Below, one piece after another: positions 22,672 to 35,079 of a stretch of DNA of 64,000 bases. Every line of letters starts with the position of its first letter. Within the stretch, counting starts at the first letter, position 1. This stretch comes from Polytrichum commune (taxonomy: Eukaryota > Streptophyta > Polytrichopsida > Polytrichales > Polytrichaceae), in the NCBI GenBank assembly GCA_950295325.1, contig OX485803.1, positions 14,258,001-14,322,000 of the forward strand. The letters are read 5' to 3'. The notes beneath the pieces were generated by a model. That model worked only from the letters and a program-made list of their open reading frames with translations, was not told the DNA's origin and made no database searches. The position numbers were made by a program, and so were the translations under genes.

Positions 22672-24375
22672 CTATTGAGTGACCTTGAATCTGTATAAAT
22701 TATCCTCAACTCGAGGTTCAAAACTTTGTAACGGGAGGCCCATCTGATGAGAAGAATTGGTTGAGATTTGCGATGCCCCGGTAGACAAGCTTCTCATAGA
22801 GTTGAGAAGAACATCCTCCCAATCTGCAGAGTGCATTGCTTGTGGTGTCCTCTCATGTGGAGACCAACATATTAGGTCTTGAGTCATGTCACGAGGGACA
22901 AGAGCAAGTTCGGTACCTTCACCAACGCTGGGTAGTTTTGGATCAGATGAAAGGTCGATGAGATCTGGACAGGAGTTCACCGAGGAGCTTTCATATCCTT
23001 GCAGATTAGCATCACTGTAAAGGGACTCCCGTGGAGGTTTTCCATTAACTCCAAGATGTCGAGGCTGGTTCATAGGTTGGCTAGTCGTCCTTTGAAGCAC
23101 ACCCTGCCCTGAATTTGAAATAGAAATTATTCTCAGTACTCCAACTCACTGTAATTTCATATCAATTGCGTAGGACTGCTGAAGAAACCTCCATAAAACA
23201 AGACCTAACCTCCATTTTCCAGATGACCCAAAGCCAAAAAAAAATTTATGCCTGCGTAATAAGTTGGGCTTCAAGTAGCTACTTATTAAAGACAAAAACT
23301 CAACAGAAACTTCAAATGTTGTTCAACTCTCAACAATTGAAGGCGGCTGCGAACCTCTTTCTCTGCTGAAGAAGCCCGAACTTGTTCTCTTAAGGGTAGA
23401 ATTTTCTCCACTTGAGGTGGCTGATCTCTTAGTGTACAACGGACCAGTGGGTGTCTTGATCGTCGCAGTTAACTTCTCCAAATTAAATGCAGACACCCAA
23501 GCCTTTTCAGGCAAGGGGACGTCAGACAACAAGGTCAGTTCCTTGCACGCTCTTAAAAAGCACCGCAGGCTTTCCATCTGACTTTCGGCTCGTTTACAGA
23601 TTTGGAGAAGACGAAGGCCGGCAGAAAAATTAAGCAGGTTTCCAGCCCTCTCCAGCAGCTCCTGGATCCGCAACCTAATTTCATCTTGCAATTTATAGCT
23701 GTCACTCACTACAAGAATCAGGGCCCCCTGTATAACAGCATTCTGCCCAGCTTCAGATCCTACTTGACAACGACAAAGCTCTTCCATTAGATTTTGTAGG
23801 TATGATAAATCCTCAAGGAGTTCTTCAGACTCCATGTACTGCACCCTATTCTCAATCCTCTCCCTACTCCACTTACTGTCAAAATGATTCTTCAACTCAC
23901 GGGAGCAAATTAGTCTTTCATCCAAATACTTTGCATAAAGTTTCACCCAGAAGGAAAGCTCCCAATCAAGCGAACTTAAATCGCCTCTAAAATTCATGAA
24001 ACTAAGGTAATCTCCGCCCTCCTTGCTGGCATTATATGCGAGCTGGTCCTGGAATAAGAAACTGCCCTCAAGAAGAGTCCTGTGTATGATAATAAGGCAT
24101 TTTATGGCTACCGCCCAGCTCTGTGTCTTTGTGAGCTTTTTTACAAGCTCACGAGTGCAATGGGTGACCTGCATCCTCGAGCCGGAGCCAGCTGCAAGAA
24201 TCTGTTCGACATACTTCTCCTCCGGAAGATTGATACTGTGGGTTGTGGCCTTCACTATTGCAGATTGCAAGGGCGAATTTAATCCACTTGTTCTCGCAAG
24301 GCTGGCTGCTGTTTGGTCCTTCAATAATCCAAGTATGTTGCGGATCTTGTTCCGCCTCTTGAACCATTCTGCCAT
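22672..24375 (-). CDS. ANTH-domain clathrin assembly protein (AP180/CALM family), complete
   Basis: Two coding exons, complement(22672-23108, 23355-24375), give 485 residues with a GT-AG phase-1 intron of 246 bp. Residues 1 to about 290 form an ANTH domain. VKATTHS plus PEEKYV is the phosphoinositide-binding region, and KCLIIIHRTLLEGSFLFQDQL (split here as KCLIIIHRTL, LEGSFLFQDQL) and the helical WELSFWVKLYAKYLDERL region are typical. The C-terminal tail is polar and Ser-rich with DLIDL at residues 389-393, resembling a clathrin-box LxxL motif. Family members bind PI(4,5)P2 and clathrin at the plasma membrane or trans-Golgi and help select cargo. It resembles the short plant clathrin-assembly proteins (the Arabidopsis At4g40080 type). 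The start is supported by an in-frame TAG two codons upstream. No damage is seen. Confidence 0.93.
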
Positions 24376-26681
24376 AGTCTACTTTCAAGTGGTGAGCTCT
24401 AGATCAAAATGGGGTCAAAATAATCTCCGAGCTGCTACATCCATGACTGCAATCTACACCTGCTACTCCTTGATGTTGATCCCCTTTTTGTCCTTATTCC
24501 TAGAAGGATCATGAATATAAAACGATAGGAATATATAGATTCACGTCAATAGCAATTGACGATAGGATAGTTCAATCATGTCGCAGACTTGTACCATTAT
24601 ATTTGGAGCTCCAGCTATTCATTTGACGTGATCCTCCAGAGTAACCAACTCTGTTATTATTCTTGTCTTCAAAGTTGTGTCACAGTTCATTCCCTTTGAC
24701 CGTCTCCTTTCTCTCCAGATCATAACCTCTGCGAATCTTGCACCTACAGATGGAATGGAGAAATCGTAAATTTAAGAGCACTAGGTTACGATTCCAGAAA
24801 CTACTATACTTTATCTACAACTACTACTGTCAACGCTTGAATCATTCAGAACTCAAAAAACTTTCTAATATGGAAGGAAGGCAATATTGATATGTCACGA
24901 GCTCTTGCGATTAATAAAAAAATAAAAAATAAAAAATTGAGTGTGCACGTTAACGAACGATGCACGTATTGAAAGGGCACCAGTTCACCCTAGAGTGAAC
25001 CTGCAGTTGCCATACAGTTCTTTTGTATTTCGTTGTTATCACAGCACTAAAGAAAAAATGAAGAAAAGAAACACAATATCCTGCATCAGAAGTCTTCATA
25101 CACTTCGAACTCGAAGAAAAAGAGGTCTTAACCACCGCACTTCGAGGTTCGCAGGCAACCACCTAAATCGCGCTTTAATAACGAACCACAATGGAAGCAT
25201 TCGAAGAGTGACAAGAAAGTGAGGCCGCTTAGCCTAGCAACTATTCAACTGCGAGTAATAATGTTAAACGACGATACCTACCACAGGCCAAGGGAAGAAT
25301 ATTTCACCGGATGAAGTCTTCAGAGCTAGGCACAAGACCGGCCACCGAAGCAGCAACGAAGATGAAGGCAGCAATCAAGAACGAGAAAACTCTCCTCGAG
25401 CTGCGCTCCACACAATAATCATGTGCGTCGAAGCAGCACCGTTGTGGTCTTTAGCCGCGTAGAGCAACATTACACATCTGCATGGGAATTTCCCGGACAA
25501 CCTTGTCACGGCGAGGGACTCGCAGACGAGAAAATGCAATTTCCAGATAGTACAATTATTTTGCGCCTTCTCTGCCAATCTTTTCTGGCCATGTCCGCCT
25601 TTGCAATCGCACAAACACATATGGAACAAGAAAGAAAGCGAGAGCGAACAGTGCGATGATAGTCACGTACAATGAAGAACACGCCACCTCCACCTGTTTT
25701 CCAACCCTCCCGAAGCCTCCCCCCTTGCAGCACCGGGCGATCAAAATTTCTTACGAATGCAAGAAAACCTGGTGATGCACAAATGAGAAACTCCTCTTAA
25801 CAAAAACAACAACGAATAAGTAAGCTCCTGCTGCTTCTCGCCGCTCCCTAACTTAACTTACTCTCTCCCTGCATCGGTAGGGACGAACAAATAAGCACAG
25901 AAAGTTCTCTCAACAGACGTCCGACCAGCGGAGTCCACATTGAACAGGGTTGAATGCCAGATGGAAGCACAGCACGGGAGCTCATTGCGCCACGACACCT
26001 CGCACCAAGAGGCAAAAGGACAAAAGAAAGAACAAATAAAAATACTTGAGAGAAATCAAGCAGTAATCAAATCAAACAGTACCGGCCGCTTTTCGCAACC
26101 GGTGACACTGAAATGACGAGACAAGGGTCGAGAAGTCTGGAGCAGTTACTTCTCCCCGAGCTTACAGAAAGCTAAAGTCATGTTATAACCTTGAATAATC
26201 TCTATTAAATCGAACTAATACGGTGCTAATACAATCACACTGTAGTGACCGCTTCTGGCAACCGACAGGACTGATGGCAATGAAGAGACAAAGGTAGGTT
26301 AGGACTGAAGCAGTTTCGTGGTCCTGATCGAGATTGGAAGTCCGGCATACTACGTTATCAAACTTTTGCAAGAATGGTGGAAATCGTCAACGGGTAGAAG
26401 AGCGGCGAAATTGAGGTGAGAAGGGCAGGAAGGTACAGTCTACATTCTGTACATACTAAAAGAGATGGTTACAGGTCCCTGCAGCAGGGGTTGCTTCTAG
26501 AGGCCATAGCCGCCATAGCCAGGATCTCTCTGCAACGATGCTGCGGCAGTTTTTGGCAACACTGGCTTGGACTGATCACTGTAAACACTCTTATTACTAA
26601 ATTCATCCGGCGTGTATCTAACTTCGACGGGTTCCGTGGTTCCCGCAATAATCCTTCTACACTGTGTTGTAAAGGTCATGC
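24376..26681 (-). other. Probable 5' leader of the ANTH gene, possibly with an intron
   Basis: This is GC-balanced DNA between the ANTH start codon and a TATA-like promoter near 26.68 kb, without a recognisable gene on either strand. The open frames here are short. Candidate acceptor sites just upstream of the ATG suggest a 5'-UTR intron, but no unique splice can be chosen. The segment at about 26084-26150 is repeated imperfectly at about 26246-26318 (CCGCTT, GCAACCG, AAGAGACAA, GAAGCAGTT words). Confidence 0.35.
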
Positions 26682-26780
26682 TATTTAAATAGTTGGGAAT
26701 GCACTACAACATCCGCTTTTGGTGGCCGAGTTTCATTTATGATGGATAGGGCTTCTTTCATGCCGAACTTTGCCACGTGG
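26682..26780 (-). promoter_or_regulatory. Candidate promoter of the ANTH gene: TATA-like box and G-box
   Basis: A TATTTAAATA box lies at 26682-26691. A perfect G-box palindrome CCACGTGG lies at 26773-26780, about 85 bases upstream on the minus strand. Spacing and orientation suit a plant promoter driving leftward transcription. The distance to the start codon (2.3 kb) requires a long or spliced leader, so the link is inference. Confidence 0.35.
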
Positions 26781-27768
26781 CCTCGGTGTCCTTCCCTTGA
26801 GGTGTATTCTGGTTAGGGATGGATCCTAAAATGGACACCAAAAAGACATGTGCTGAACAGAGATTTAACTACTGTACTACCTAGCTACTGCTTGTGAAGA
26901 ACTTGTTAATTGTTATTTTTGTGTTCAATAATAAGGAGTTCATTTTTATATAATCGTCTTTTCAGTCAAAGTCAAACGCCTCTACCATGTGGGAAAGACC
27001 TACATGTGGTCCCTGAAATGTGCTAAAGTTTGGCATCCAACCAGAATGGGTCACATATATATGGTATTAGCAACTTGCTCTTCAAGTGGAGTCTAGTTGC
27101 AAGTGGTTGCTAATGTCCGGTACTGAGGCCTTAAAGTAACACTTTTAAATTATTAGAAGTGTGAAAAGAATTGCAGATTATATCACATATTGGTGAACAC
27201 GAGTTGAGATTGAAGCAACTAAATTTCAATTCAAACGAACTTTGTCTGAGTCCAAGGGGAAATCATAAAGGTTGTTTTTGACTTGACCCTTTCAATGTTG
27301 AGTGGGGGGTCTATTCATGTGTGCATGCTCCCTTGTACTCTAGCCACTCTTGTAGCTTCAAGTATATATAGTAAACAATTATAGAGTTGGGTGATTCCAA
27401 ATAATAAGTGACACTAAATATCATGTTTCATGTAGCTAGCTTCAAGTTAGAGACCCAAAATGAGTGTCACTATCAGAAGTGTGTAACTTAAAGGCCTTTG
27501 TACCTTAAAGTGGCTCCAAAATGAGCCAAAGTTTGGTCTTGGTCAGCCAATCAACCATATTTGGCCAAGTGTGCATGATACTAGGGCAAAGCACTCTTTG
27601 CGACTAGACGCTTGTTTCACTCAAATTGGGAGTCCCAACGTCACGTAAAGACTCCTTAATTACTATAATATGCCAATGGTGGGTCAAAACTCCCTATAAA
27701 ATTATGAGTTTTTAAGGGACTTATATGATAACTCTAATGACATACATGCAACCCATTTCAAACTGGGA

Positions 27769-27801
<33 letters not shown>

Positions 27802-28745
27802 CAAAGAGAGAGAGCATATTTATTTCTCAATCATACCCCAACAACCCATTAGCTTTGTGTGCTATTTCATAATTATAGTACATGCTCAATGAAAAACAAT
27901 GTATAATAGAAAGCATGTGTGCACTTGGTGTTGAAATATAAGGTGTCCAACAATGAACATGTCCATGATTCCAATTTTCAACACATGTAAATTATTTTAC
28001 GTTTCATTATGTTTTCATTCAATTCTTTAATTTTCTTGTGAATACATATCACGATCAACCCTCTCTTTTTTAAACAACGGTGCTTCCACTTTTTAGACCA
28101 TAATGGAATGAAGCGGAGGAGTTTGTTGTGTAACAACACAATGACCACATAAACATTATAAGTTTGTTATTGCATTGGACGGGCTCTAGGAGGGTGAAAG
28201 ACATCTAGAAATCACTATATCGTCACGTGATCAATTCGCAAAACAATATCCTCTTGTACCGGGTTGCGAGGGGGGTGGTCTACTTCGGGCATGACATGCT
28301 TAGATTCAAGGTTCCATGTACAAGTCCATACACATGAGGAGAAATTGGCAATGTGTGTGAACTTTTGAAACAAGAAATTGCCATTTCTTACTTGAACAAT
28401 GTTGCAAATGAAATTTACACTACCAAGAGTAACAAACACAACCATAACACCTAGCAAAAGTCAAGGCCAATTGCAAGAGTGAGGAACCCGACACTCAAGA
28501 TATATACAAATCAACAAAGCCACCTATTCGACGTGAAACAAAGCAACAAATCACGACAAGAGTCATGCGTTCCCATTACCACTACGGTTCCGATCTTGAA
28601 ATCAAGAGGGACATCATTGTGGCCCACAGTCAGTGGAATTGATGGAACATGGATTCTACAGTTGTCTTCTTCTTCAACAAGGGTGGTGGTATGCCGCCAA
28701 CATCACGTGGCAACTCTTTGCCAAAAGAGGGAGTCTAGGCCCATG
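26781..28745. other. Gene-free AT-rich DNA
   Basis: No gene is visible. A solo end resembling the CTACACTAAATA MITE family is at about 27395-27435 (AATAAGTGACACTAAATATC). A TA/CA/GA microsatellite is at about 27770-27815. Confidence 0.5.
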
Positions 28746-28749
28746 GAAA

Positions 28750-29170
28750 TCCTTTTTTAATGATGCAATACCTCTTTGATCAACCTATGTGTAAGACACT
28801 TAAACGGTTTGGTAGCATCTGGTTTTGTTTGAGGAGTGGTCTTCCATGGATTACATGGCGCCAAAGGAGTGATCTTATGTTTAACGATTTGGAATGGCCC
28901 ATTAAGAAAACGCATAAAGTCATTTGGGACACCCTGCATGATTATGGTAGTATTGAGTGGAAACAGACCCTATCGGATTTGGAAAAGACCCCAGACGTGG
29001 CCTACCAAGACGTTCCTAATGAATCCGATTCGACCTGGGGGGTCAAAGGTCTTATCGTGACCTGGAGTAACTTAGCGGTCACGTGAAAGGTTAGGCCCCA
29101 AATGGGCATTATTTTCTTGATTTCCCCTCAGATTGCGATAATCCTCCCGAGGTGGTTGTATTTTGGTTCT
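28750..29170 (+). pseudogene. LINE fragment (C-terminal tail of ORF2)
   Basis: The frame from about 28784 encodes GLPWITWRQRSDLMFNDLEW and then DVAYQDVPNESDSTWGVKGL, continuing past a stop-free join to KVRPQMGI. The W-W-RN(D)-FN pattern after a helical lead is typical of the segment that follows the reverse transcriptase zinc-binding domain in plant LINEs. No catalytic part is present. I assign it from pattern resemblance only. Confidence 0.45.
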
Positions 29171-31190
29171 AAACATACAATTGATTTTTCAATTTGTGCC
29201 AAAATACAATATAATTAAGAGGGATATAACCAAGTGATATAACTTACACACTCCCTCACAAATATTCACTTTCTCAAGAGATCTCCCATTTTGTTGGAAA
29301 TATACCAAACCGACCTAACTCCTAAATTAGTGAAGGTGGAGAATTAGTGAAAGTAGTCGTAACATGTGTGTCCAAATCCGTTGGTTGAGAATCCAATTTA
29401 AGTATGTGCGGTTACGAGGTGAACTTGAGAGTTTTGTGGCATCATTCAAGTGAAAGCAACAATTGATCTTGAAATAAGTGCAAACTCAATAAACTATAGT
29501 TTTGAAATTAGGTTTTGGTCAAATTGGATCCCTTTGTATGAGGTCAAATTTGACCGTTTTTGAATCACAAATTTGCCGACACCACTCGTTCCACGTACTT
29601 GGACACCGTAGTAAGTGCTAGAGAATTATTACAATCCACACTAATTAAGGCATTATTCATTACGTTTTCCATGTCCTCCGACTTCTACCAATTAGATTTA
29701 CACAACGAAACTTGGGTTGGGTTAGCATACCTACAACGAAGATCGGATTGAAAATCGGACTTCTCCTTATCTGATAATGATTTTGATGAAAGTATGTGTG
29801 TGTGTTGCTAATCCTCGATCGAACAGTTACAACATGGTCCCTCCCAACTGTGTTCGTTATTGAGTATGGAGAAGTTAATAAAATTTGAAGGCGTGATCCA
29901 ATCTCTTTCAAACACGTGTCTTTATGGTGTTTTGTTCTTCGATCCTCGCCAAACCACATACCAATCAAACATAAGCATTCCGATCAAGAAAAGTAACCAA
30001 GGTGACACCCACATAGCTCAAAGCTTTTAGCATCCTCCATCTCAAGTATTACAACTCTTTGCATAGCGTAATAAACATTGATGTTGATCATTGATGTTAA
30101 GCCCTATCCATTGAATATGTGATATGTAAAAATACACATATAGATGGATGGATGCATGGATGATGGTTGGACCTTTGTCTAACAAAAACGATGTTGCTCA
30201 TCCATCCAAACCTCACCCCCACCCCCCACCCCCCCTTCACCCAAAGCCTCCAAATCCTTGATGAATTCATCCACTCGGTAAACTTATAATTAAATGTTGA
30301 TGTGAAGTTTCCCGTCATGTTAACTAAATTCAAGGCACATTGTATGCTTCGAAGGGATCGTGGTGTCTATGTAAAGGGTGTTCGGTAAAAAAAATCTCCT
30401 ATAAGATCGAGGTTCAATTCATTTCAATTTGATATCACTAGATTAATTTGGGGTTTTTGACTTTATTTTTTGAATCAAGTTATTTAAAAGTGGTTAGTTA
30501 CACGTCACATTATAATTTGTTGCTCTTTGCCTTCACAATGGATAAGTTCACATAGACACCACGAATCCTTAGCCGCAACGCATGGATGATGTACGTTGAT
30601 ATTTTGAGGCCTTACCAAAATGCTACTTTTCATGCCTAGATGTGGATTCCTTTGGATTTCTTTTTTGTTTCAAAAGTCATCATAACATTGACTTTTGAAT
30701 CGAGCCCTCCCGAAAAGCATTGTTAGCCCTTATATATAGTTCTTCCTTTTCATATGGGCTAGGGTTTGACGCCCATGTCGTGGAGTTGGCCCTGTCACTA
30801 ATACTAAGGAGAAGGAGGTCTAGTAAAAACTTGATCCTTGTGTATATGTGATTGATTCATCTCAAGTGGGTTCCATACACTAATTTGGGTTATGAGATGC
30901 TAATTCCAAGGTTCGATGTTCTTAAAGTAGACATGTACATGGTAGAATAGAATTGATTGTGTTTTCACCTTGGTGTAATAGTGGTGGGGCCTAGCCTTGG
31001 CGTATGGAATGTTACCGAGGATTTTTGCACCAGACAAGGACATGGAAACCAAGAACAGTTTCACATCGAGTTTCTAAATATCTAAGAGCCCCATGGTGTG
31101 TTTACACAACACCACCATTTCAATGGTTGACAGTTGTAGTTTACTTTCTTCCATTTTATTTTTGAGGAATTAGGAGGTAAAAGGTGTATC
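29171..31190. other. Gene-free AT-rich DNA
   Basis: No gene is recognised. A C-rich CACCCCC run lies near 30215-30240. A CAACCA/CAACTA microsatellite at about 31194-31230 abuts the next MITE. Confidence 0.55.
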
Positions 31191-31227
31191 GATGACAACC
31201 ACAACCACAACCACAACTACAACCACA

Positions 31228-31432
31228 ACTACACTATATTGTCTAATTAGTGTGAGTTGCCACAATTTATAGTTATGTGTTGCTATGACTTTATGTTGAG
31301 AGTATCATTTTTACCCAAATAACATAAGCAGTTAGTATGCACACCAAAGACATATACACACTATTTGGTAAAAAATTATTGCAACGCGTAACCCCAAGTG
31401 GTAACCCACACTAATTAGACAATATAGTGTAC
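31228..31432. mobile_element. MITE related to the CTACACTAAATA family, copy C
   Basis: Long, nearly perfect terminal inverted repeats are present: TACACTATATTGTCTAATTA at the left recurs inverted at the right (31391-31431), extending through AGTGTGRGTTRCCAC. The interior is AT-rich and non-coding. The end words resemble copies A and B but this is a separate subfamily. Confidence 0.8.
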
Positions 31433-31884
31433 TCTTAGGGTCAAGCCGCACAACCTAGTTGAGAGAAATAACTAAATTATGAGTTAATGAAGATTGGCTA
31501 ACCAAATTCTAGTTAATGATATTAATGACCACACCACCTAATTAGGAGAATTAACTAACAATATGAATTGGTGAAATCAACTAGTGTAACTCGTATGCTA
31601 GCTAACCTTCATTTGGTCCATTTGGCATCATGCAGTGGCAGTCAATGAATGGCATGCCAAGATTTCAGTCAACAATTTCACTTAATGCACTTGTTCCCTT
31701 CCCTTTCCCAAAGAGACTCTCAAACATAGATGTTGGGACTACATCCAAAACCAACGGACCTAGCGGTGGGCTTTTCAACTTTATTTTTAGCTTAGCAACG
31801 GCCGACAACACCCATTTCCTCGATTTAATTGATAAAATGGCATTTTGGGGCATGACATATGGAAGAAATACAAATCTTGATTTG

Positions 31885-32150
31885 ATATTTGGCATCTTCT
31901 CCAGGGCATAATCCTATGGACTACTTGGATCGCGCGTAATGACAAGGTCTTCAACCATAAGCAATGGCATGAATTGAAGGTTAAGAATCTCATTTGGGAA
32001 GAGTGCATTATCTATGGTATAGCCACATGGCAAAAGGCTCTCCAAACACTTTGAGAAATGCTCTCTTGTGAAAGCCTCCATCATTGGAAAGTTTGACTCA
32101 TCCAAGGGGGCGCATGGCATCTTATGCCACTGTCATGGACTCACAGTTTC
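31885..32150 (+). pseudogene. LINE fragment (C-terminal tail of ORF2)
   Basis: The frame from about 31890 encodes WHLLQGIILWTTWIARNDKV, then FNHKQWHELKVKNLIW and a helical tail, with a TGA near 32053. The LQG-LW-W-ARND-FN spacing is the same as in the fragment at 28750-29170 but the sequence is only distantly related. This indicates two LINE families or an old split. It is fragmentary and non-functional. Confidence 0.45.
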
Positions 32151-32639
32151 ATGGAACTAGAAGATCATGGCCAAGTAATTGTCTCAGCATTGGGGGCTAG
32201 GTGGGTTGGGTGTGCTTACCTTAGACGAGAGCAACTCACATGGTATTGGCTTCGATCAAATTCTTTTGGTAGTATGTCACTTTGGTCATTTGGTGGGCCG
32301 GGGGTGTCCTTGGTAGGTGGGGTGGGGGTGGTCCTCGGTGGGGCTCTTGTTACTTGGTTTTCATGTTACTCTTTACATGACAGTGTGGTGTGTCCGAGGG
32401 ATTCCACCTCCTTTCGAAATGAACATGTTTTCCTTGGCTCTTAATGCATTTGGCATTGGTGTGTGTGTGTGTGTGTGTAATACAAAGAATTATTAATTGT
32501 AGTTGAAATTGAACCCGAAGCACAACTCCACCATCACGGTGGTTGTGTGTAAATGCACCTTCAAGGTCTTAAAGTAGATGTGCCTACATCAAACACAACA
32601 ATGATCTACATGCTTATAATTGCGTAAGATGTGGTTAAG

Positions 32640-32940
32640 TCAAGATCTAACAACTAACACCAATAAGATACATGTTTAAAGAAATTGGACTACATGCTCA
32701 AAATATGCTACCCATTCTAGGTCAATAGTGAACATGCTCTTTTTTTGGGGGGGGGGGGGCTATATAACCACTTAACAAGCATGAGAAGCTTCACGTTCAT
32801 AATGAACCAAATATTCATATGAACTCCAAATATCATGAGACAAATGGCTACGGGGCAAGGTGTGGATTTGCTACTCATCTTGTACTAATTGCATCGTTCA
32901 TATCCTATGAGAAGTGGGTGCATAAACACAAGTTTCCATA
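32640..32940 (+). repeat. Dispersed repeat, about 290 bp, copy 2
   Basis: It aligns with 20990-21300. A poly-T/poly-G tract at about 32742-32759 interrupts it. It is followed immediately by a GGGCCGGTTCACA MITE. Confidence 0.6.
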
Positions 32941-32941
32941 T

Positions 32942-33610
32942 AAGGGCCGGTTCACATGGCATCCCAAGTCCCAACATGGAGGTACTGTAGAGTTCCAACT
33001 TTTGAGCATCAAGAAACCATTAAAGTATAGTTTGTATTCATTCTAGATCTTGACTATTTTACACAAAAGATTCTCGGGACTTGTGTTGAGAGTTGGGTCT
33101 AGTTTTTTGCTCGACCCAACTCTCAACACAAGTCTCAAGCCTGACCTCTAAAAAGTAATGCCATGTAGGCATCCATGCCATAATTGGGACTTAGGCCCTT
33201 GCCACACGAGAGGCAGAGGAAGTTTCACAACTTCCTCCAACATGGCACCTTGCCCAAGAAAAGTCTTCTTTTCCTCGTTTTTCTCCTTATATTGTGGGAC
33301 TTCCGGGCACTAGTGCCCGGTAGTTGTGAACCACATTTATTGTGCCATGTCACTCTACTTTATTGCCAAGTAGATCCCGAAGCAAGATCCAAAGCAAGAT
33401 CCGAAGCTAAAAAGTCATTGTTGCCACTCCCCATACTTCCTCTCATGTGGCAACCACTTGCTCATTTGAACCAATGCTATTCATCCAACTCATTGCCGTT
33501 CCTCCCGTGTGGTACGGGCCTTAGGACTTGGGGACCCCTTGTGAAGTGGCAAGTCCCAACTTCCATGCTCTCAATAGTTGAGATTACACATATTGACCTC
33601 AAGTGAACTA
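32942..33610. mobile_element. MITE, GGCCGGTTCACA family, copy 2, carrying a nested insertion
   Basis: The left end is TAAGGGCCGGTTCACATGG at 32942. The central hairpin is at about 33075-33138. The element is interrupted at 33191-33523 by another MITE and then resumes (GGACTTGGGGACCCC, ATTGACCTCAAGTGA), matching copy 3 at 45463-45845. The right terminus is eroded, so the end coordinate is approximate. Confidence 0.75.
33194..33520. mobile_element. Nested PIF/Harbinger-like MITE with TTA target duplication
   Basis: The terminal inverted repeats are GGCCCTTGCCACACGAGAGG (left) and GGCCCGTACCACACGGGAGG (right, inverted). It is flanked by TTA at 33191-33193 and 33521-33523. The uninterrupted site GGGACTTAGGACTTGG is preserved in the relative at 45463-45845, which proves the insertion. 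A perfect 18-bp palindrome, CCGGGCACTAGTGCCCGG, lies inside at 33303-33320. Confidence 0.85.
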
Positions 33611-34221
33611 AGATTTAGGTCTCGTTGCCTTGTGTGTAATGGCCCTAAAGTGCTGGACATGTGGCCCAAAAATGGGTTAGGTCCATGCAATAGCTTGGGA
33701 GACCATGAGGCCAGGCAACCAATCGGATGGTGATAATGTGCAACTAAATCCATGCTACAACCAAGGCGAGCCACCAGGTAGGCTGTAGAACACAATAAAA
33801 ACATACAATATGTTTTACCCAATGCAATAAACACAATACCTACTTGTTACCATATGGTAAAAATGTATGTTTTACCGTAAAATATCATTGTTTTGTCTAA
33901 TCTTTATTTTTTTATTGTTGCGGCCCATGTCTCCAACAACCGCCCGGGCTAAAAAAAGCCTAGGCTATGTGTCGAGCTCTTGAGGCACGTGTCACTTATT
34001 GACAGAAGATGTCCCCCATCCCCCACAAATTCCATTTTCCCGTGTAATGTGGGTGCGGAAACCCACCTCCAAACTTTCTTTTGACTCTTGGTCCCAATAT
34101 TTAATGACTTAAGAGATCGGAAGTTCACGCAGTGACCGACTTTCCCAAAGCATAAGTAGCTAGCAAGAAGGGTGATCCTCCGGATATTAATGAACGAACG
34201 GGGAGAACTGGCTGCTAGTTA
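33611..34221. other. Gene-free DNA
   Basis: No gene is visible. A small inverted repeat GGTAAAA/TTTTACC lies near 33855-33880. Confidence 0.5.
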
Positions 34222-34658
34222 CAGTCTACCCTCTATAAATGTTAACCCTCGGGAGTGGATCAAAGTTAACATTTATAGAGGTGTTAACAATTAATAATTA
34301 TAAAATTATTTTTTTGAGCAATATACAAATCTTAACATTTATAAATATAAGCAATTGTGAAGAGTCCTTGTGAGAGAATACCATTCATAAAATTGCAAAC
34401 CCAATCAAAACTTTATTCGATGTCAAGTTTACAAATCACGGGTGAAGTATGAATCAATGGTTCTTTGGTGAGATTCATATTATGGTTGTATTTCATTCGT
34501 TAACATTTATAGAGTCAAATTTACAAAGAAGGGAGTACCATTTTGTTAACAGTTAACACATTTAACATTTATAGTGTGCAATATGTGGGGAGTAGAAGAA
34601 AGTTAACATTTAGAGAGGGTTAACACTTATAAGTGTAACATTTACAGAGGGTGGACTG
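34222..34658. mobile_element. Emigrant/pogo-like MITE with TA target duplication
   Basis: The ends are CAGTCTACCCTCTATAAATG and the inverse CAGTCCACCCTCTGTAAATG, flanked by TA at 34220-34221 and 34659-34660. CAGT termini with a TA duplication and a CTCTATAAAT subterminal block are the features of pogo-type Emigrant MITEs. The motif TTAACATTTATAGAG or close variants recurs at least five times inside (for example near 34264, 34330, 34500, 34565 and 34600). Confidence 0.8.
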
Positions 34659-34664
34659 TAGTTA

Positions 34665-35068
34665 GAGCACCTCCACCAGATCGGGTACACGCCAAATAGA
34701 GTATATAATATTTTATACCTTTGGGGGCCTCCATTTTGGGCGGGGCAACTCATCTTGAATCAAAGCCCACCAAAGCCTAGGCATACCCCCGGTATAATTA
34801 GGAAGCAATCAATAAGACAACGACACTTATTATCTTACATGGATTAAAGTAGGATATTGGAGTATTTGGTATTAAAGTAATCTCTTGGTGGGCCGTTATA
34901 TGAATCATTTATGGCGGGGGAAGGTCTTTACTATACCCGGGCTGGTTCTAAATTATGGGGGACCGGGCTTTGGTGGGGCTCAATTTATGTCGGTACCGCC
35001 ACCTAAGAACCCGGGATGCCCCATTTATGGCGTTGGCATGCCCCATGCCCGGTCTGGTGGGGATGCTC
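34665..35068. mobile_element. PIF/Harbinger-like MITE (GAGCAYCTCC type) with TTA target duplication
   Basis: The ends GAGCACCTCCACCAGATCGG and the inverse GAGCATCCCCACCAGACCGG are flanked by TTA at 34662-34664 and 35069-35071. GAGCATCTCCA-type termini with TTA are common in plant Harbinger MITEs. It begins only six bases after the Emigrant-like element ends. Confidence 0.85.
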
Positions 35069-35079
35069 TTACACATGAA

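Noticed and set aside
24023-24514. 163-codon plus-strand frame across the ANTH gene
   Set aside because: It is antisense to the well-supported ANTH exon.
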